DNA of 64,000 nt from JBMNFI01 sp050949225 (GTDB lineage Bacteria; Bacillota; Dehalobacteriia; UBA4068): contig JBMNFI010000002.1 of the NCBI GenBank assembly GCA_050949225.1, positions 434,001 to 498,000 on the forward strand. The letters run 5' to 3'. Under the pieces are notes generated by a model. It made no database searches. It saw only the letters and a list, made by a program, of their open reading frames with translations, and had not been told where the DNA came from. Both the position numbers and the translations under genes were made by a program. Position 1 is the stretch's first letter; every line of letters begins with the position of its first letter. Below are positions 51,368-60,109 of this stretch, in pieces.

Positions 51368-51643
51368 GCAATGATAGAGAACGTGGTTGGTAAAAAGCTC
51401 CGGAAAGGAAAGGATGTCCGAGACTGAAAGCATCCTGGAGAATCTTTACCGATGAATTCACTCTTGAGCTGTCGGGTGAACACTAAAATAAAACTGTTAG
51501 TAGCCTAGGTCGTTTTTGCTGCGTTATAAGCAATAGTTATGGGAGGGGTTTTTACTCATCTCATTCTAAAAAGTGGACTTTTTAAAAGTTAAGTTGGGTG
51601 GTACCACGGAAATCTCCGTCCCTTATTTAGGGAGGTTTTTTTA
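51368..51643 (+). promoter_or_regulatory. T-box riboswitch (specifier TTC, tRNA-Phe) upstream of paaK
   Basis: Starts AATGATAGAGAACGTGG, a typical stem I base. Specifier loop GATGAATTCACTCTTGAGC follows the pattern specifier-A-NNC-TTGAGC, giving TTC at 51457-51459 (Phe). T-box sequence GGGTGGTACCACGG at 51596-51609; terminator CTCCGTCCC-TTATTTA-GGGAGG and T-run end at 51643. Uncharged tRNA-Phe should turn on the phenylacetate-CoA ligase gene. Confidence 0.92.
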
Positions 51644-51674
51644 TTTTAAGTGTTTTTATTTTAGGAGGTAGGAT

Positions 51675-52985
51675 ATGATGTACTGGAATAAAGAAATGGA
51701 ATGCATGCCCAGAGCAGTGCTGGAGCAGTTGCAGTGGCAAAGACTACGGGAGATATTGCAATATACCTATAAAAAAGTGACACCTTTTCGCCTTAAAATG
51801 CAAAAAAAGGGATTAATTCCCGAGGATATAAAAGGGTTGGCCGATTTACATAAGCTGCCATTTACTTTTAAACAGGATTTGCGAGATAATTATCCCTATG
51901 CCAGCTTGGCGGTTCCTTTAGAACAAATTGTTCGTATTCATGCCTCCAGCGGGACTACCGGTAAGCCGACAGTTGTTGCTTACACACAAGAAGATATTGA
52001 TACTTGGTCGGAGATGGTGGCAAGAAATATTTACTGTGTGGGCGGCGGTATTCAGGATGTTATTCAAGTTTCTTACGGCTATGGTCTTTTTACGGGCGGT
52101 TTGGGATTGCATTATGGAGCAGAAAAAGTGGGAGCCACTGTTATTCCTACTTCGGGTGGAAATACCAAAAAACAGGTGATGTTGATGCGTGATTTAGGCA
52201 GCACCATTTTATGCTCTACCCCTTCGTATGCTCTTTATTTGTCTGAGGTATTGCAACAGGAAGGGATTTCCTCCCAAGAGCTTAAACTTAAATATGGTAT
52301 TTTTGGTGCAGAGCCTTGGACAGATAGTATGCGTCGACAGATTGAAGAGCGTCTGGGTATTGAGGCTTATGATATTTATGGTTTATCGGAAATTTATGGA
52401 CCCGGTGTGGGGATATCTTGCCCGGCTAAAGCCGGTTTACACATTTTTGAGGATATTGTTCTGCCGGAAATTATCAACCCGGAAACCGGGGAGGTGCTCC
52501 CTGATGGAACTGTAGGTGAATTGGTGTTAACCTGTTTGACTAAAAAGGGTCTGCCAATGATTAGATATCGTACCAGGGATCTGACGTATTTACAGCATGA
52601 AAAATGTGCTTGCGGCCGTACCCATGTGCGGATGGGTAAAATTATTGGCCGCAGTGATGATATGCTGATTATTCGCGGGGTTAATATTTTCCCTTCCCAA
52701 ATTGAAAGTGTACTTTTAGATGTGGATGGTGTATCACCTCATTATCATTTGGTGATTGATAAAGTCAATAATTTAGATACTTTAGAAGTTAAAGTAGAAA
52801 TTTTTGAAGATCTTTTTGCTGATGAGGTGCGTTTATTAGAAAACCTGCATCATAAAATAAAAAAAGAAATTGAAGCCGTGATTGGCCTGAGCTGTAAAGT
52901 TACCCTTGTTGAACCTCAAACGTTGGAAAGGACGGCCGGTAAAGCGGTACGGGTGACTGATAATCGTCAAAAAGATAAAGCTTAA
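51675..52985 (+). CDS. paaK: Phenylacetate-CoA ligase
   Basis: 436 aa adenylate-forming ligase that makes phenylacetyl-CoA (or another arylacetyl-CoA) from the acid, CoA and ATP. AMP-binding motif HASSGTTGKPTVVAYTQED; YDIYGLSEIYGPGVG; C-terminal domain GRSDDMLIIRGVNIFPSQIE. ATG 51675 (or the adjacent 51678) follows GGAGG. Placement behind a Phe T-box points to use in Phe supply rather than phenylacetate breakdown. An ACT-domain gene follows. Confidence 0.94.
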   Translation: MMYWNKEMECMPRAVLEQLQWQRLREILQYTYKKVTPFRLKMQKKGLIPEDIKGLADLHKLPFTFKQDLRDNYPYASLAVPLEQIVRIHASSGTTGKPTVVAYTQEDIDTWSEMVARNIYCVGGGIQDVIQVSYGYGLFTGGLGLHYGAEKVGATVIPTSGGNTKKQVMLMRDLGSTILCSTPSYALYLSEVLQQEGISSQELKLKYGIFGAEPWTDSMRRQIEERLGIEAYDIYGLSEIYGPGVGISCPAKAGLHIFEDIVLPEIINPETGEVLPDGTVGELVLTCLTKKGLPMIRYRTRDLTYLQHEKCACGRTHVRMGKIIGRSDDMLIIRGVNIFPSQIESVLLDVDGVSPHYHLVIDKVNNLDTLEVKVEIFEDLFADEVRLLENLHHKIKKEIEAVIGLSCKVTLVEPQTLERTAGKAVRVTDNRQKDKA

Positions 52986-53044
52986 TGATCATTGCCGCCA
53001 CGTTATGATATAATATAAATATATAAATGAAAGGGGCGATATTG

Positions 53045-53485
53045 ATGACTGTGCAGCAAATTTCAGTTTTTATTGAGAATAGAAGGGGCCGTCTTTTGGC
53101 CGTGACCCGCTGTATGGGTGATAATAATATTAATATTCGTGCACTGTCTTTGGCTGACACCTCTGATTTTGGTATTGTTCGCATGATTGTTGATCAGCCT
53201 GAAGCAGCTTATAACGCCTTAAAGGAAGGTCAATTTACTGTTCATTATACTAATGTGATTGCCTTAGGTGTAGATGATGAACCGGGTGGACTAAGTAAGG
53301 CTTTGACAGTTTTGGATGATAATGATATCAATATTGAGTATGTTTACGCTTTTTATGCACCTTTATCAGGGCGTGCTATTAATGTTTTGCGTACCTCACA
53401 GATGGATAAGGCTATTAAATTACTCGAGGAAAAAGGTTTTACTGTTTTACAAGAGGCGGAGGTTTACGGCATTCAAAGTTCGTAA
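53045..53485 (+). CDS. Tandem ACT-domain protein
   Basis: 146 aa with two ACT domains (about 4-70 and 72-142): ISVFIENRRGRLLAVTRCMG and VIALGVDDEPGGLSKALTVL. ATG 53045 suits AAAGGGGCG upstream. ACT domains bind amino acids; this stand-alone form is often encoded beside paaK in anaerobes, where a regulatory role through aromatic amino acids is suspected. Probably cotranscribed with paaK under the same T-box (59-base gap, no terminator). Confidence 0.88.
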   Translation: MTVQQISVFIENRRGRLLAVTRCMGDNNINIRALSLADTSDFGIVRMIVDQPEAAYNALKEGQFTVHYTNVIALGVDDEPGGLSKALTVLDDNDINIEYVYAFYAPLSGRAINVLRTSQMDKAIKLLEEKGFTVLQEAEVYGIQSS

Positions 53486-53554
53486 AGAGTTGTACTAAAA
53501 AAATCCCTTGAGCATAGTTATTAATAAATAACAATTTGGACAGGGGAGATTGTA

Positions 53555-54148
53555 GTGAAAAAGAAAGCTATCTTCGTTATAGCCATTATCGCTTGTGTTT
53601 TTTTGGCCGGATGTTCGGCTTTAGACAGTTTACAGGAATGGAAAAACGGTGAAAAAGAGCAGACACCGCTAGAAAGTTCGGAGCAGCAGGATAATTTGCT
53701 GGTTGATTTAGAGGTGGTAACTGAGGATCTGACCACTGATAACAGCCATGAAGTGATTTTATATTTTGCGCAAACAGATGGTAAGCTGCTGCAAAAAGAG
53801 AGTCGACGAATTCTTAAATCTGATGGACTGGCAAAAAGCACTATAGAAGAGCTTTTAAAGGGGCCAAAAGATACTTCCTTAAAAGCAGCTGTTCCACAGG
53901 GCACCACCATTTTGAGCATGGATATTAAAGAAGGTTTATGCACAGCTGATTTTAGTTCACATTTAATTTTTAAAGGTAGTGAGCAGGAAGAAAAATTAGC
54001 GGTATATTCATTGGTTAATACCTTGACGCAGTTTAATTCGGTTGACCAAGTACAGATCATGGTTAACGGACAGAAGCCTAAAACTTTGTGTGGTAAGATA
54101 GATATCAGTAAACCTCTAGAGAAAAACGCAGAATTGATAAGTGAGTAA
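53555..54148 (+). CDS. GerMN-domain lipoprotein
   Basis: 197 aa; GTG start behind AGGGGAGATTGTA. Lipoprotein signal with lipobox LAGC at about 17-20. The mature C-terminal GerMN domain (about 65-180) includes EVILYFAQTDGKLLQKESR, TIEELLKGP and EGLCTADFSSHL. GerM of Bacillus acts in sporulation and germination at the engulfing membrane; GerMN lipoproteins also occur in vegetative envelopes. Terminator follows. Confidence 0.87.
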   Translation: MKKKAIFVIAIIACVFLAGCSALDSLQEWKNGEKEQTPLESSEQQDNLLVDLEVVTEDLTTDNSHEVILYFAQTDGKLLQKESRRILKSDGLAKSTIEELLKGPKDTSLKAAVPQGTTILSMDIKEGLCTADFSSHLIFKGSEQEEKLAVYSLVNTLTQFNSVDQVQIMVNGQKPKTLCGKIDISKPLEKNAELISE

Positions 54149-54188
54149 AAAGCTATCTGATGCATCAATAACTATATAAAAATTAACT

Positions 54189-54219
54189 AAAAGACAGTAG
54201 CTTAAGCTACTGTCTTTTT
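54189..54219. terminator. Terminator after the GerMN gene, overlapping the convergent gene's end
   Basis: AAAAGACAGTAGCTT / AAGCTACTGTCTTTT perfect palindrome. Its right arm contains the last codons of the minus-strand gene ending at 54207. Confidence 0.85.
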
Positions 54220-54671
54220 AACGCTTGTCCACAATGAGGACAATAATTTTGCCAGACCTCTATGCTTTGTGTGCAGAATGGACACAGACTGTTTTGTTTT
54301 TGACCGGTTGGTTGAGACTCTTTTGATGCAGGCTTTAGTTTTGCCAATAAAGGAGTGAAAGCGGCTAACCAGGTGTCAACATTTGCAACTGTAAACTTAT
54401 AGCTGGCACCATCGCTTGTTTCGATCACCAGCACTTGATTATTAAGCCCTTGTCGCCCTTGTTCCAGTTTGGAGATCTTTGTCAAGGGGATAATCAAGTC
54501 ATGCAGACCCTTGTTGTTTTTTAAGAGGGAGCTGTTTTTAGCATAGATAAAACGCCGACTTGTTAAAATGGCTCCACCTGCTTCTGCATAAAAGTGGTTT
54601 TTGAGCCTATTACACAGACCCTGCTTAATAACGTGTTCTTTATCGTCTGTGGTTTGAGACTGCTTAATCAT
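54207..54671 (-). CDS. PH/GRAM-like domain protein with C-terminal zinc ribbon
   Basis: 154 aa. Residues about 15-115 look like a bacterial PH/GRAM-type fold (GGAILTSRRFIYAKNS, TKISKLEQGRQGLNNQVLVI). The C-terminus has a zinc ribbon, CPFCTQSIEVWQNYCPHCGQ. No membrane segment. Function unknown. It starts 1 base after the upstream 60-residue gene ends, so the two are coupled. Confidence 0.72.
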   Translation of the reverse strand: MIKQSQTTDDKEHVIKQGLCNRLKNHFYAEAGGAILTSRRFIYAKNSSLLKNNKGLHDLIIPLTKISKLEQGRQGLNNQVLVIETSDGASYKFTVANVDTWLAAFTPLLAKLKPASKESQPTGQKQNSLCPFCTQSIEVWQNYCPHCGQALKRQ

Positions 54672-54672
54672 A

Positions 54673-54855
54673 CTAAAAACATCCTAGCTGACAGTGGTAA
54701 ACTTTGATTTTTAGCTGATTGGCAGCCTCTCCAATTTCGGCATAGCTGCAGCCAAGCTTATCAGCCAAGTTCATCAACTTAGCGCAAGAAATCTTCTCAT
54801 CAACAGCAGCTTGTTTGACGGCCGACATTATTTTTGGGGAAATTTCTTTGGACAT
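54673..54855 (-). CDS. 60-residue hypothetical protein
   Basis: ATG 54855 is preceded by GGAGGTGCTGATA; a longer in-frame start runs into the upstream promoter region and lacks such a site. The product is a small helical protein: ISPKIMSAVKQAAVDEKISC, then KLGCSYAEIGEAANQL, resembling a compact helix-turn-helix, and the Cys-containing end KVYHCQLGCF. I do not recognise a family. First of a two-gene unit with the zinc-ribbon protein. Confidence 0.65.
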   Translation of the reverse strand: MSKEISPKIMSAVKQAAVDEKISCAKLMNLADKLGCSYAEIGEAANQLKIKVYHCQLGCF

Positions 54856-55087
54856 TATCAGCACCTCCATACTTAAAATATTACATAACTCTGAGTCATT
54901 TGTTACTTTTATTATAGCATAGACAGTAAGCTTGTGCACGTCTTTTGTTGTTTGACCTTATTTGATAAATATGAAAAAAGGAGATAAATGAAGGATTTCT
55001 AAGATATACTTAGAATACATTAACAATACCCCTGTTTTTGACTGTATAGCAGATTTGAATATCAGGGCAATGTTTTATATTATATTG

Positions 55088-55114
55088 CTAGCACTCGATT
55101 CTGTTGAGTGCTAG
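55088..55114. promoter_or_regulatory. CIRCE operator (HrcA binding site)
   Basis: CTAGCACTC (55088-55096), 9-base spacer, GAGTGCTAG (55106-55114). The consensus is TTAGCACTC-N9-GAGTGCTAA; the two outer bases differ symmetrically. It precedes groES by 51 bases, implying HrcA repression relieved by heat shock. Confidence 0.95.
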
Positions 55115-55165
55115 TAATATATTTAATAATTAAAAATAAATAAATTTTTCAAGGAGGTTACTTGC

Positions 55166-55456
55166 ATGAAAATCAGACCATTGGGTGGAAGAGTTTTGGT
55201 TAAACCTTTGGAAACCGAAGAGGTGACCGCAAGCGGGATTGTGCTGCCGGATAATGCCAAAGAAAAACCCCAGCAAGGGGAAATTGTTGCCGTAGGACCG
55301 GGAATTACTAATCAGGAGGGTAAATATGTTCCCCTGGAAGTTAAGGTTGGCGATAAAGTTTTTTATACTAAATATGCCGGTCATGAGCTAAAAGATGGGG
55401 ATGATATTCTCTTAATCATGGATGGCGAACGCGATATCATGGCTGTTTTGGGATAA
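55166..55456 (+). CDS. groES: Co-chaperonin GroES
   Basis: 96 aa lid of the chaperonin chamber. MKIRPLGGRVLVKPLETEE, mobile loop EEVTASGIVLPDNAKEKPQQ, VFYTKYAGHELKDGDDIL. Ribosome site AAGGAGG. Operon with groEL. Confidence 0.98.
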   Translation: MKIRPLGGRVLVKPLETEEVTASGIVLPDNAKEKPQQGEIVAVGPGITNQEGKYVPLEVKVGDKVFYTKYAGHELKDGDDILLIMDGERDIMAVLG

Positions 55457-55497
55457 AAAACTTATAATGAATTTAACTTTAAGGAGGAATTTTTTAA

Positions 55498-57117
55498 ATG
55501 GCTAAACAAATTGAATTTAAAGAAAATGCCCGCTATGCGATAGAAACCGGTGTTAATACTTTAGCGGATGCAGTTAAAGTGACTTTGGGACCCAAGGGGC
55601 GCAATGTTGTTTTGGAGAAAAAATTTGGTTCACCAGTGATTACTAATGATGGTGTTACTATAGCTAAAGATATTGATTTGGAAGATCCTATTGAAAATAT
55701 GGGAGCACAACTGATTAAAGAAGTGGCAAGCAAGACTAATGATATTGCCGGTGACGGCACTACCACTGCCTGTTTGCTGGCACAGGCCATTATCAGAGAA
55801 GGCTTGAGAAATGTTGCGGCCGGTGCTAATCCAATGGTATTGAAAAAAGGAATCGAAAAAGCAGTAGCTACTGCTGTAAGTGAATTGCGTAAAAATGCTC
55901 AGACTGTTGAAAGCAAAACAGCAGTAGCACAGGTTGCATCTATCTCTGCTAACGATCCGGAAATTGGTCAATTGATTGCCGATGCCATGGAAAGAGTAGG
56001 CAATGATGGCGTGATCAGTGTTGAAGAAAGTCAAGGTTTTGAAACAACTCAGGAAGTTGTGGAAGGTATGCAGTTTGACCGCGGCTATCTTTCCCCTTAC
56101 ATGGTAACGGATACGGACAAAATGGAAGCAATTTTAAATGACCCCTATATTTTGATTACCGATAAAAAAATCTCTAATGTTGCTGATATTTTGCCTTTAT
56201 TGGAAAAAGTGGTACAGACCGGCAAGCAGATACTCATCATTGCTGAGGATTTAGAAGGTGAAGCTCTGACAACCTTAGTCGTTAATAAATTACGCGGTAC
56301 TTTTACTTGTGTGGCTGTTAAAGCTCCTGGTTTTGGTGATAGAAGAAAGGCTATGCTGGAAGATATCGCTATTTTGACCGGCGGTACAGTGATTTCTGAT
56401 GATCTTGGTATCAAATTAGAAAATGCGACTTTGGAAATGCTTGGTACGGCACGTCAGGTTAAAATCGATAAAGAAAATACTACCGTTATTGATGGTTCCG
56501 GTGAAGCTGATGCCATTGCTGCCAGAGTGGCACAGATTAGAAGACAGGCTGATGAAACCACTTCCGAGTTTGAGCGTACTAAATTTCAGGAACGTTTGGC
56601 TAAATTAGCCGGTGGTGTAGCAGTTTTGAAGGCTGGTGCTGCAACGGAAACCGAGCTGAAAGAGAAAAAATTACGAATTGAGGATGCTTTATCTGCTACT
56701 AGAGCTGCTGTGGAGGAGGGAATCGTTTCCGGTGGCGGTTTGGCACTTTTGGAAACATTGTCTGCCATAGAAGAATTGACGGCTGAAGGCGATGTCATGA
56801 CAGGTATTAATATTGTTAAAAAAGCGCTTGAAGAACCGATTAAGCAAATTGCTTCTAATGCCGGCTTGGAAGGTGCGGTAATAGTTGAAAAGGTTAAAGC
56901 TGAAGATAAAGGCATTGGTTTTAATGCTGACAGTGAAACCTTTGATAACATGATTGAAAAAGGTATTGTGGATCCTGCTAAAGTTACTCGTTCGGCACTG
57001 CAAAACGCTGCCAGTATTGCAGCTTTGCTTCTGACCACGGAAGCTGCTATTGCTGATATTCCGCAGGAGGAACCGGCTGTCCCTGCTATGCCAAACCCAG
57101 GTATGGGCATGATGTAG
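55498..57117 (+). CDS. groEL: Chaperonin GroEL
   Basis: 539 aa ATP-dependent folding chamber. TLGPKGRNVVLEKKFG, ATP site GDGTTTACLLAQAII with the catalytic Asp, intermediate and apical domains complete, and C-terminal tail PNPGMGMM. Ribosome site AAGGAGGAATTTTTTAA. Single heat-shock operon under CIRCE. Confidence 0.99.
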   Translation: MAKQIEFKENARYAIETGVNTLADAVKVTLGPKGRNVVLEKKFGSPVITNDGVTIAKDIDLEDPIENMGAQLIKEVASKTNDIAGDGTTTACLLAQAIIREGLRNVAAGANPMVLKKGIEKAVATAVSELRKNAQTVESKTAVAQVASISANDPEIGQLIADAMERVGNDGVISVEESQGFETTQEVVEGMQFDRGYLSPYMVTDTDKMEAILNDPYILITDKKISNVADILPLLEKVVQTGKQILIIAEDLEGEALTTLVVNKLRGTFTCVAVKAPGFGDRRKAMLEDIAILTGGTVISDDLGIKLENATLEMLGTARQVKIDKENTTVIDGSGEADAIAARVAQIRRQADETTSEFERTKFQERLAKLAGGVAVLKAGAATETELKEKKLRIEDALSATRAAVEEGIVSGGGLALLETLSAIEELTAEGDVMTGINIVKKALEEPIKQIASNAGLEGAVIVEKVKAEDKGIGFNADSETFDNMIEKGIVDPAKVTRSALQNAASIAALLLTTEAAIADIPQEEPAVPAMPNPGMGMM

Positions 57118-57151
57118 TTCGGACAGTTAAAAAATAAAATAGTTAAAAATC

Positions 57152-57181
57152 TAACCGGGAACATTTAAATGTTCCCGGTTA
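57152..57181 (+). terminator. Terminator after groESL
   Basis: TAACCGGGAACATTT / AAATGTTCCCGGTTA perfect 30-bp palindrome. The remaining 235 bases to 57416 hold no gene. Confidence 0.88.
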
Positions 57182-57416
57182 ATTTGTTATCGTATAGTTA
57201 ATTTAATGAATTTTTAAGGTCTTTAGAAGTATTTTTGTAGGGTTAAGGTTTTTACTCTATTTTGTTTTACACATTTAAAGTAAAGGATTTATGAGTTCAG
57301 GCAATTATTTTACATGGTAAACGGACTTGACAAAAGTAAATATTATACAAAAAACAGGGATATTTATAAAGGCGTGTATGGTTTTTTTAGTCTGTCATAA
57401 ATTAATGATAAAAAGC

Positions 57417-57800
57417 TTAGAAAATGTTTTGACAAATAGGTTTTTCCTCACGAGGGACTTCCTCAACTAAATATGTCAACTGAGTAAGTTCAAGGTGAGA
57501 ATTGATGCTGTTTTTACTGTAGAGTGCCTCATGCAGACTATTAAAAGCTTTATCAATCGTAGATACTTTATTGTGGCTGACAAGTAAAGGCCAATAACGA
57601 TTATGATTTTCCCATGAGGTACGGCTTTGAGTAAAATATATTTGAGCTTCATTCCAATCTTCATTAATAATTGATTGCTCAAGAGCGGGAAAAGTTTCAC
57701 TTATTTCACCGGCAGAATGATGCAAATAATAAAGAGATCCTAAAGAAATACCGAGAACCACAGTTATGGCTACTATTAAAAAAAGATAAGCTTTACTCAT
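57417..57800 (-). CDS. DUF4363 family protein
   Basis: 127 aa with an N-terminal membrane anchor (LFLIVAITVVLGISLGSLYYL) and a helical exported part (EQSIINEDWNEAQIYFTQS). Family function unknown; it usually sits beside DUF421 genes. Overlaps the DUF421 gene by 4 bases, so translation is coupled. Confidence 0.85.
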   Translation of the reverse strand: MSKAYLFLIVAITVVLGISLGSLYYLHHSAGEISETFPALEQSIINEDWNEAQIYFTQSRTSWENHNRYWPLLVSHNKVSTIDKAFNSLHEALYSKNSINSHLELTQLTYLVEEVPREEKPICQNIF

Positions 57801-58501
57801 TTTGACACCTGCCCTTGAGAAGATTGTGTTTTATTTTCTTTTGTTTGGATGAACAAAGTGCCGTCATTGATGCTGGCAATAAAAATATCTTGAATATTTT
57901 TATTGCCTTGTGCTTTAAGCTTTGCCATCAACCAATTCTGGTCTTTATTCATAGATTTTAGTGCATCATAATTAATTTTTCCATCTAAAACAAGAATCAT
58001 AGCCGGTTGTTCTTGTTTGATTTTCAGATCAAGATCAGCAACTTGAACGGGTCTTTTAGGGGTTTTTGACATCACGCTTATCTGTCCGTTAGTTTCCATG
58101 ATCGCAAATTCTATCTCGCTGATATCAAAAAAACCTTTAGAGCGCAACTGTTCTTGTAAATCATTAATATTCATTCGCAAGTTACGCATTTCTTCTTCCA
58201 TGATTTTTCCTTGAGAAATAACGATAGAAGGCTTACCACAAATATAATCGCGCAATTTTTCATTTTTAAGATTTATAATAGCCAATGCGACTTGAATAAT
58301 GGCGATTACTATAATGGGTATTATGCTGTTTAAGATGGGTGAAGCCGTATTATCCATAGCAGAGGATGCCAATTCAGAAAAAATCAACACAACGACCAAC
58401 TCAAATGGTTGCAGTTGACCGATTTGTCTTTTTCCCATGATCTTCATCATAAATAGGATAAGAAAATAGAGCATTAAAGTTCGAATAATTAATAATAACA
58501 T
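57797..58501 (-). CDS. DUF421 (YetF-like) membrane protein
   Basis: 234 aa. Three N-terminal helices (LLIIRTLMLYFLILFMMKIM; PFELVVVLIFSELASSAM; IVIAIIQVALAIINL) followed by the cytoplasmic DUF421 domain (KPSIVISQGKIMEEEMRNL). The early MGKRQIGQLQPFELVVVL stretch is the family hallmark. YetF-type proteins are linked to spore inner-membrane properties. Divergent from spoVAC with a 119-base gap, which supports a sporulation context. Confidence 0.88.
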   Translation of the reverse strand: MLLLIIRTLMLYFLILFMMKIMGKRQIGQLQPFELVVVLIFSELASSAMDNTASPILNSIIPIIVIAIIQVALAIINLKNEKLRDYICGKPSIVISQGKIMEEEMRNLRMNINDLQEQLRSKGFFDISEIEFAIMETNGQISVMSKTPKRPVQVADLDLKIKQEQPAMILVLDGKINYDALKSMNKDQNWLMAKLKAQGNKNIQDIFIASINDGTLFIQTKENKTQSSQGQVSK

Positions 58502-58620
58502 AAAAAAACTCCTTTTATTCTATATGACTATCTTGAGCTAATAATAAAAAAAAAAACAGGTGAATATTACCATATTAAATCTTTAACTATTGATTCATAA
58601 TAAAAAAAGGAGTTGAGAAA

Positions 58621-59082
58621 ATGAAAAAACCTAAAATTATACCTTGGTATAATAAAATTATAAAAAAAAATATGCCCAAAGAAAATTTAGTGAAAAAATT
58701 TTTATTAGCCTTTATCGTTGGCGGTGGTTTTTGCGCTCTGGCAGAATTTTTTCATAAAATTTTACTATATAAAGGTTTTAGTCAGAATCTATCCACAGAG
58801 ATTGTAATAGTAGCAGCTATTGCAATAGCTGTGTTTTTTACAGGATTAGGATTGTATGATAAATTGGCGCAAAATGTGGGGGCGGCTTTAAGCGTGCCGA
58901 TCACAGGTTTTGCCAACTCAGTCGCATCGGCAACTATTGAGCATAAAAGTGAAGGGATGGTCCTAGGCAGCGGCAGTAAAAGCTTTATGTTGGCCGGGGC
59001 CGTAATCATGTTTGGTTTAGCGGCGGCCTTTATAGTTACTTTGATCAAATATTTGTTTTTATTAGTATATTTAGTGATATAA
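58621..59082 (+). CDS. spoVAC: Stage V sporulation protein AC
   Basis: 153 aa inner-spore-membrane protein, part of the channel that moves dipicolinic acid with calcium into the forespore and out at germination. Helical, with FLLAFIVGGGFCALAEFFHK, PITGFANSVASATIEHKSEG and SKSFMLAGAVIMFG. ATG behind AAAGGAGTTGAGAAA. A CATAATA at 58596-58602 could be a sigma-G type -10, but no well-placed -35 was found. Confidence 0.95.
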   Translation: MKKPKIIPWYNKIIKKNMPKENLVKKFLLAFIVGGGFCALAEFFHKILLYKGFSQNLSTEIVIVAAIAIAVFFTGLGLYDKLAQNVGAALSVPITGFANSVASATIEHKSEGMVLGSGSKSFMLAGAVIMFGLAAAFIVTLIKYLFLLVYLVI

Positions 59083-59098
59083 AGGAGTGAAAAAAGGT

Positions 59099-60109
59099 AT
59101 GTCGCAAACTAAACAAACATGGTTGTTTAAAAATCCTGTTTATATAGTCTCAACAGCTACTGTGGGTGGAACGATGGAACAAAAAAGCCCTTATGCTAAA
59201 AATTTTGACTATTTGTTTACCTCTAATTATGCCGGACAGACTAGCTTTGAACAAGCCGAGCAAGCTTTAATTGAAAAGGCTTGTTTATTAGCGACCCAAA
59301 AAGCTCAATGGAAATTAAACGAAATAGATGTTTTTATTGCGGGCGATTTATTAAATCAAATTACCTCTTCCAGTTTTACGGCGCGTAACCTAAATATACC
59401 GTATTTAGGCATTTTTTCTGCTTGCAGCACTTCCATGCAGGGTTTGGCTTTGGCGGCTCAATTAGTGTCAAGCGGTGCTTCCTCCTCCGCTTTAACAGCT
59501 ACTGTTAGCCATAATTGTACTGCAGAAAGACAGTTTCGTTATCCTACAGAATATGGTGCACAAAAACCGCCATATAGTCAGTATACGGCTACAGCTGCCG
59601 GAGCCGCTTTGGTTTCCACTTCCAGACATCCCGTTCAAATTACCTCAGCTACCATTGGTAAAGTTATTGATTTCAATGTTACGGATCCTTTAAATATGGG
59701 AGCAGCGATGGCACCAGCCGCTGTTTCTACTATTCGTAATCACCTAAATGAAAGAGGACTTAAGGCAAATTATTATGATCGTATTATTACAGGAGATTTA
59801 GGAAAAGTGGGCTACGATATTGCCAGCGATTTATTAAAAAAGGATGGTATTAGTTTAAATAAAGAGCAATTTATGGATTGCGGTTGTTTGTTATATGGAG
59901 ATCAAAAAAATGTTTTTTCCGGTGGAAGCGGTTGCGGTTGTGCCGCTTCTATGGTTTATGGCCATTTTGTTAAAGAGCTGCAAGAGGGCAATTTGCAAAG
60001 AGTTTTGGTGGCAACCACAGGCGCATTACATTCACCGATGTCAGTGCATCAAAATAAAAGCATTCTTTGTATTTCGCATGCGGTCAGCCTGGAAAGAGGT
60101 GATTTTTGA
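59099..60109 (+). CDS. spoVAD: Stage V sporulation protein AD
   Basis: 336 aa from ATG 59099, 10 bases after AAAGGAG. Thiolase-like protein that binds dipicolinic acid on the inner spore membrane. NPVYIVSTATVGGTMEQKSP start, GIFSACSTSMQGLALAAQLV with the Cys at the thiolase nucleophile position, and TAERQFRYPTEYGAQKPPYS. The one-base overlap with spoVAE (TGATG) shows coupling. Confidence 0.96.
   Translation: MSQTKQTWLFKNPVYIVSTATVGGTMEQKSPYAKNFDYLFTSNYAGQTSFEQAEQALIEKACLLATQKAQWKLNEIDVFIAGDLLNQITSSSFTARNLNIPYLGIFSACSTSMQGLALAAQLVSSGASSSALTATVSHNCTAERQFRYPTEYGAQKPPYSQYTATAAGAALVSTSRHPVQITSATIGKVIDFNVTDPLNMGAAMAPAAVSTIRNHLNERGLKANYYDRIITGDLGKVGYDIASDLLKKDGISLNKEQFMDCGCLLYGDQKNVFSGGSGCGCAASMVYGHFVKELQEGNLQRVLVATTGALHSPMSVHQNKSILCISHAVSLERGDF

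Noticed and set aside
54976..55002. Tiny ORF after AAAAAAGGAGATAA
   Set aside because: Four codons only, and the spacing from the ribosome-like site is too short.
58563..58602. Sigma-G promoter of spoVAC
   Set aside because: CATAATA fits the -10, but the nearest good -35 (GAATA) is about 29 bases away, too far for the 17-18 bp spacing.
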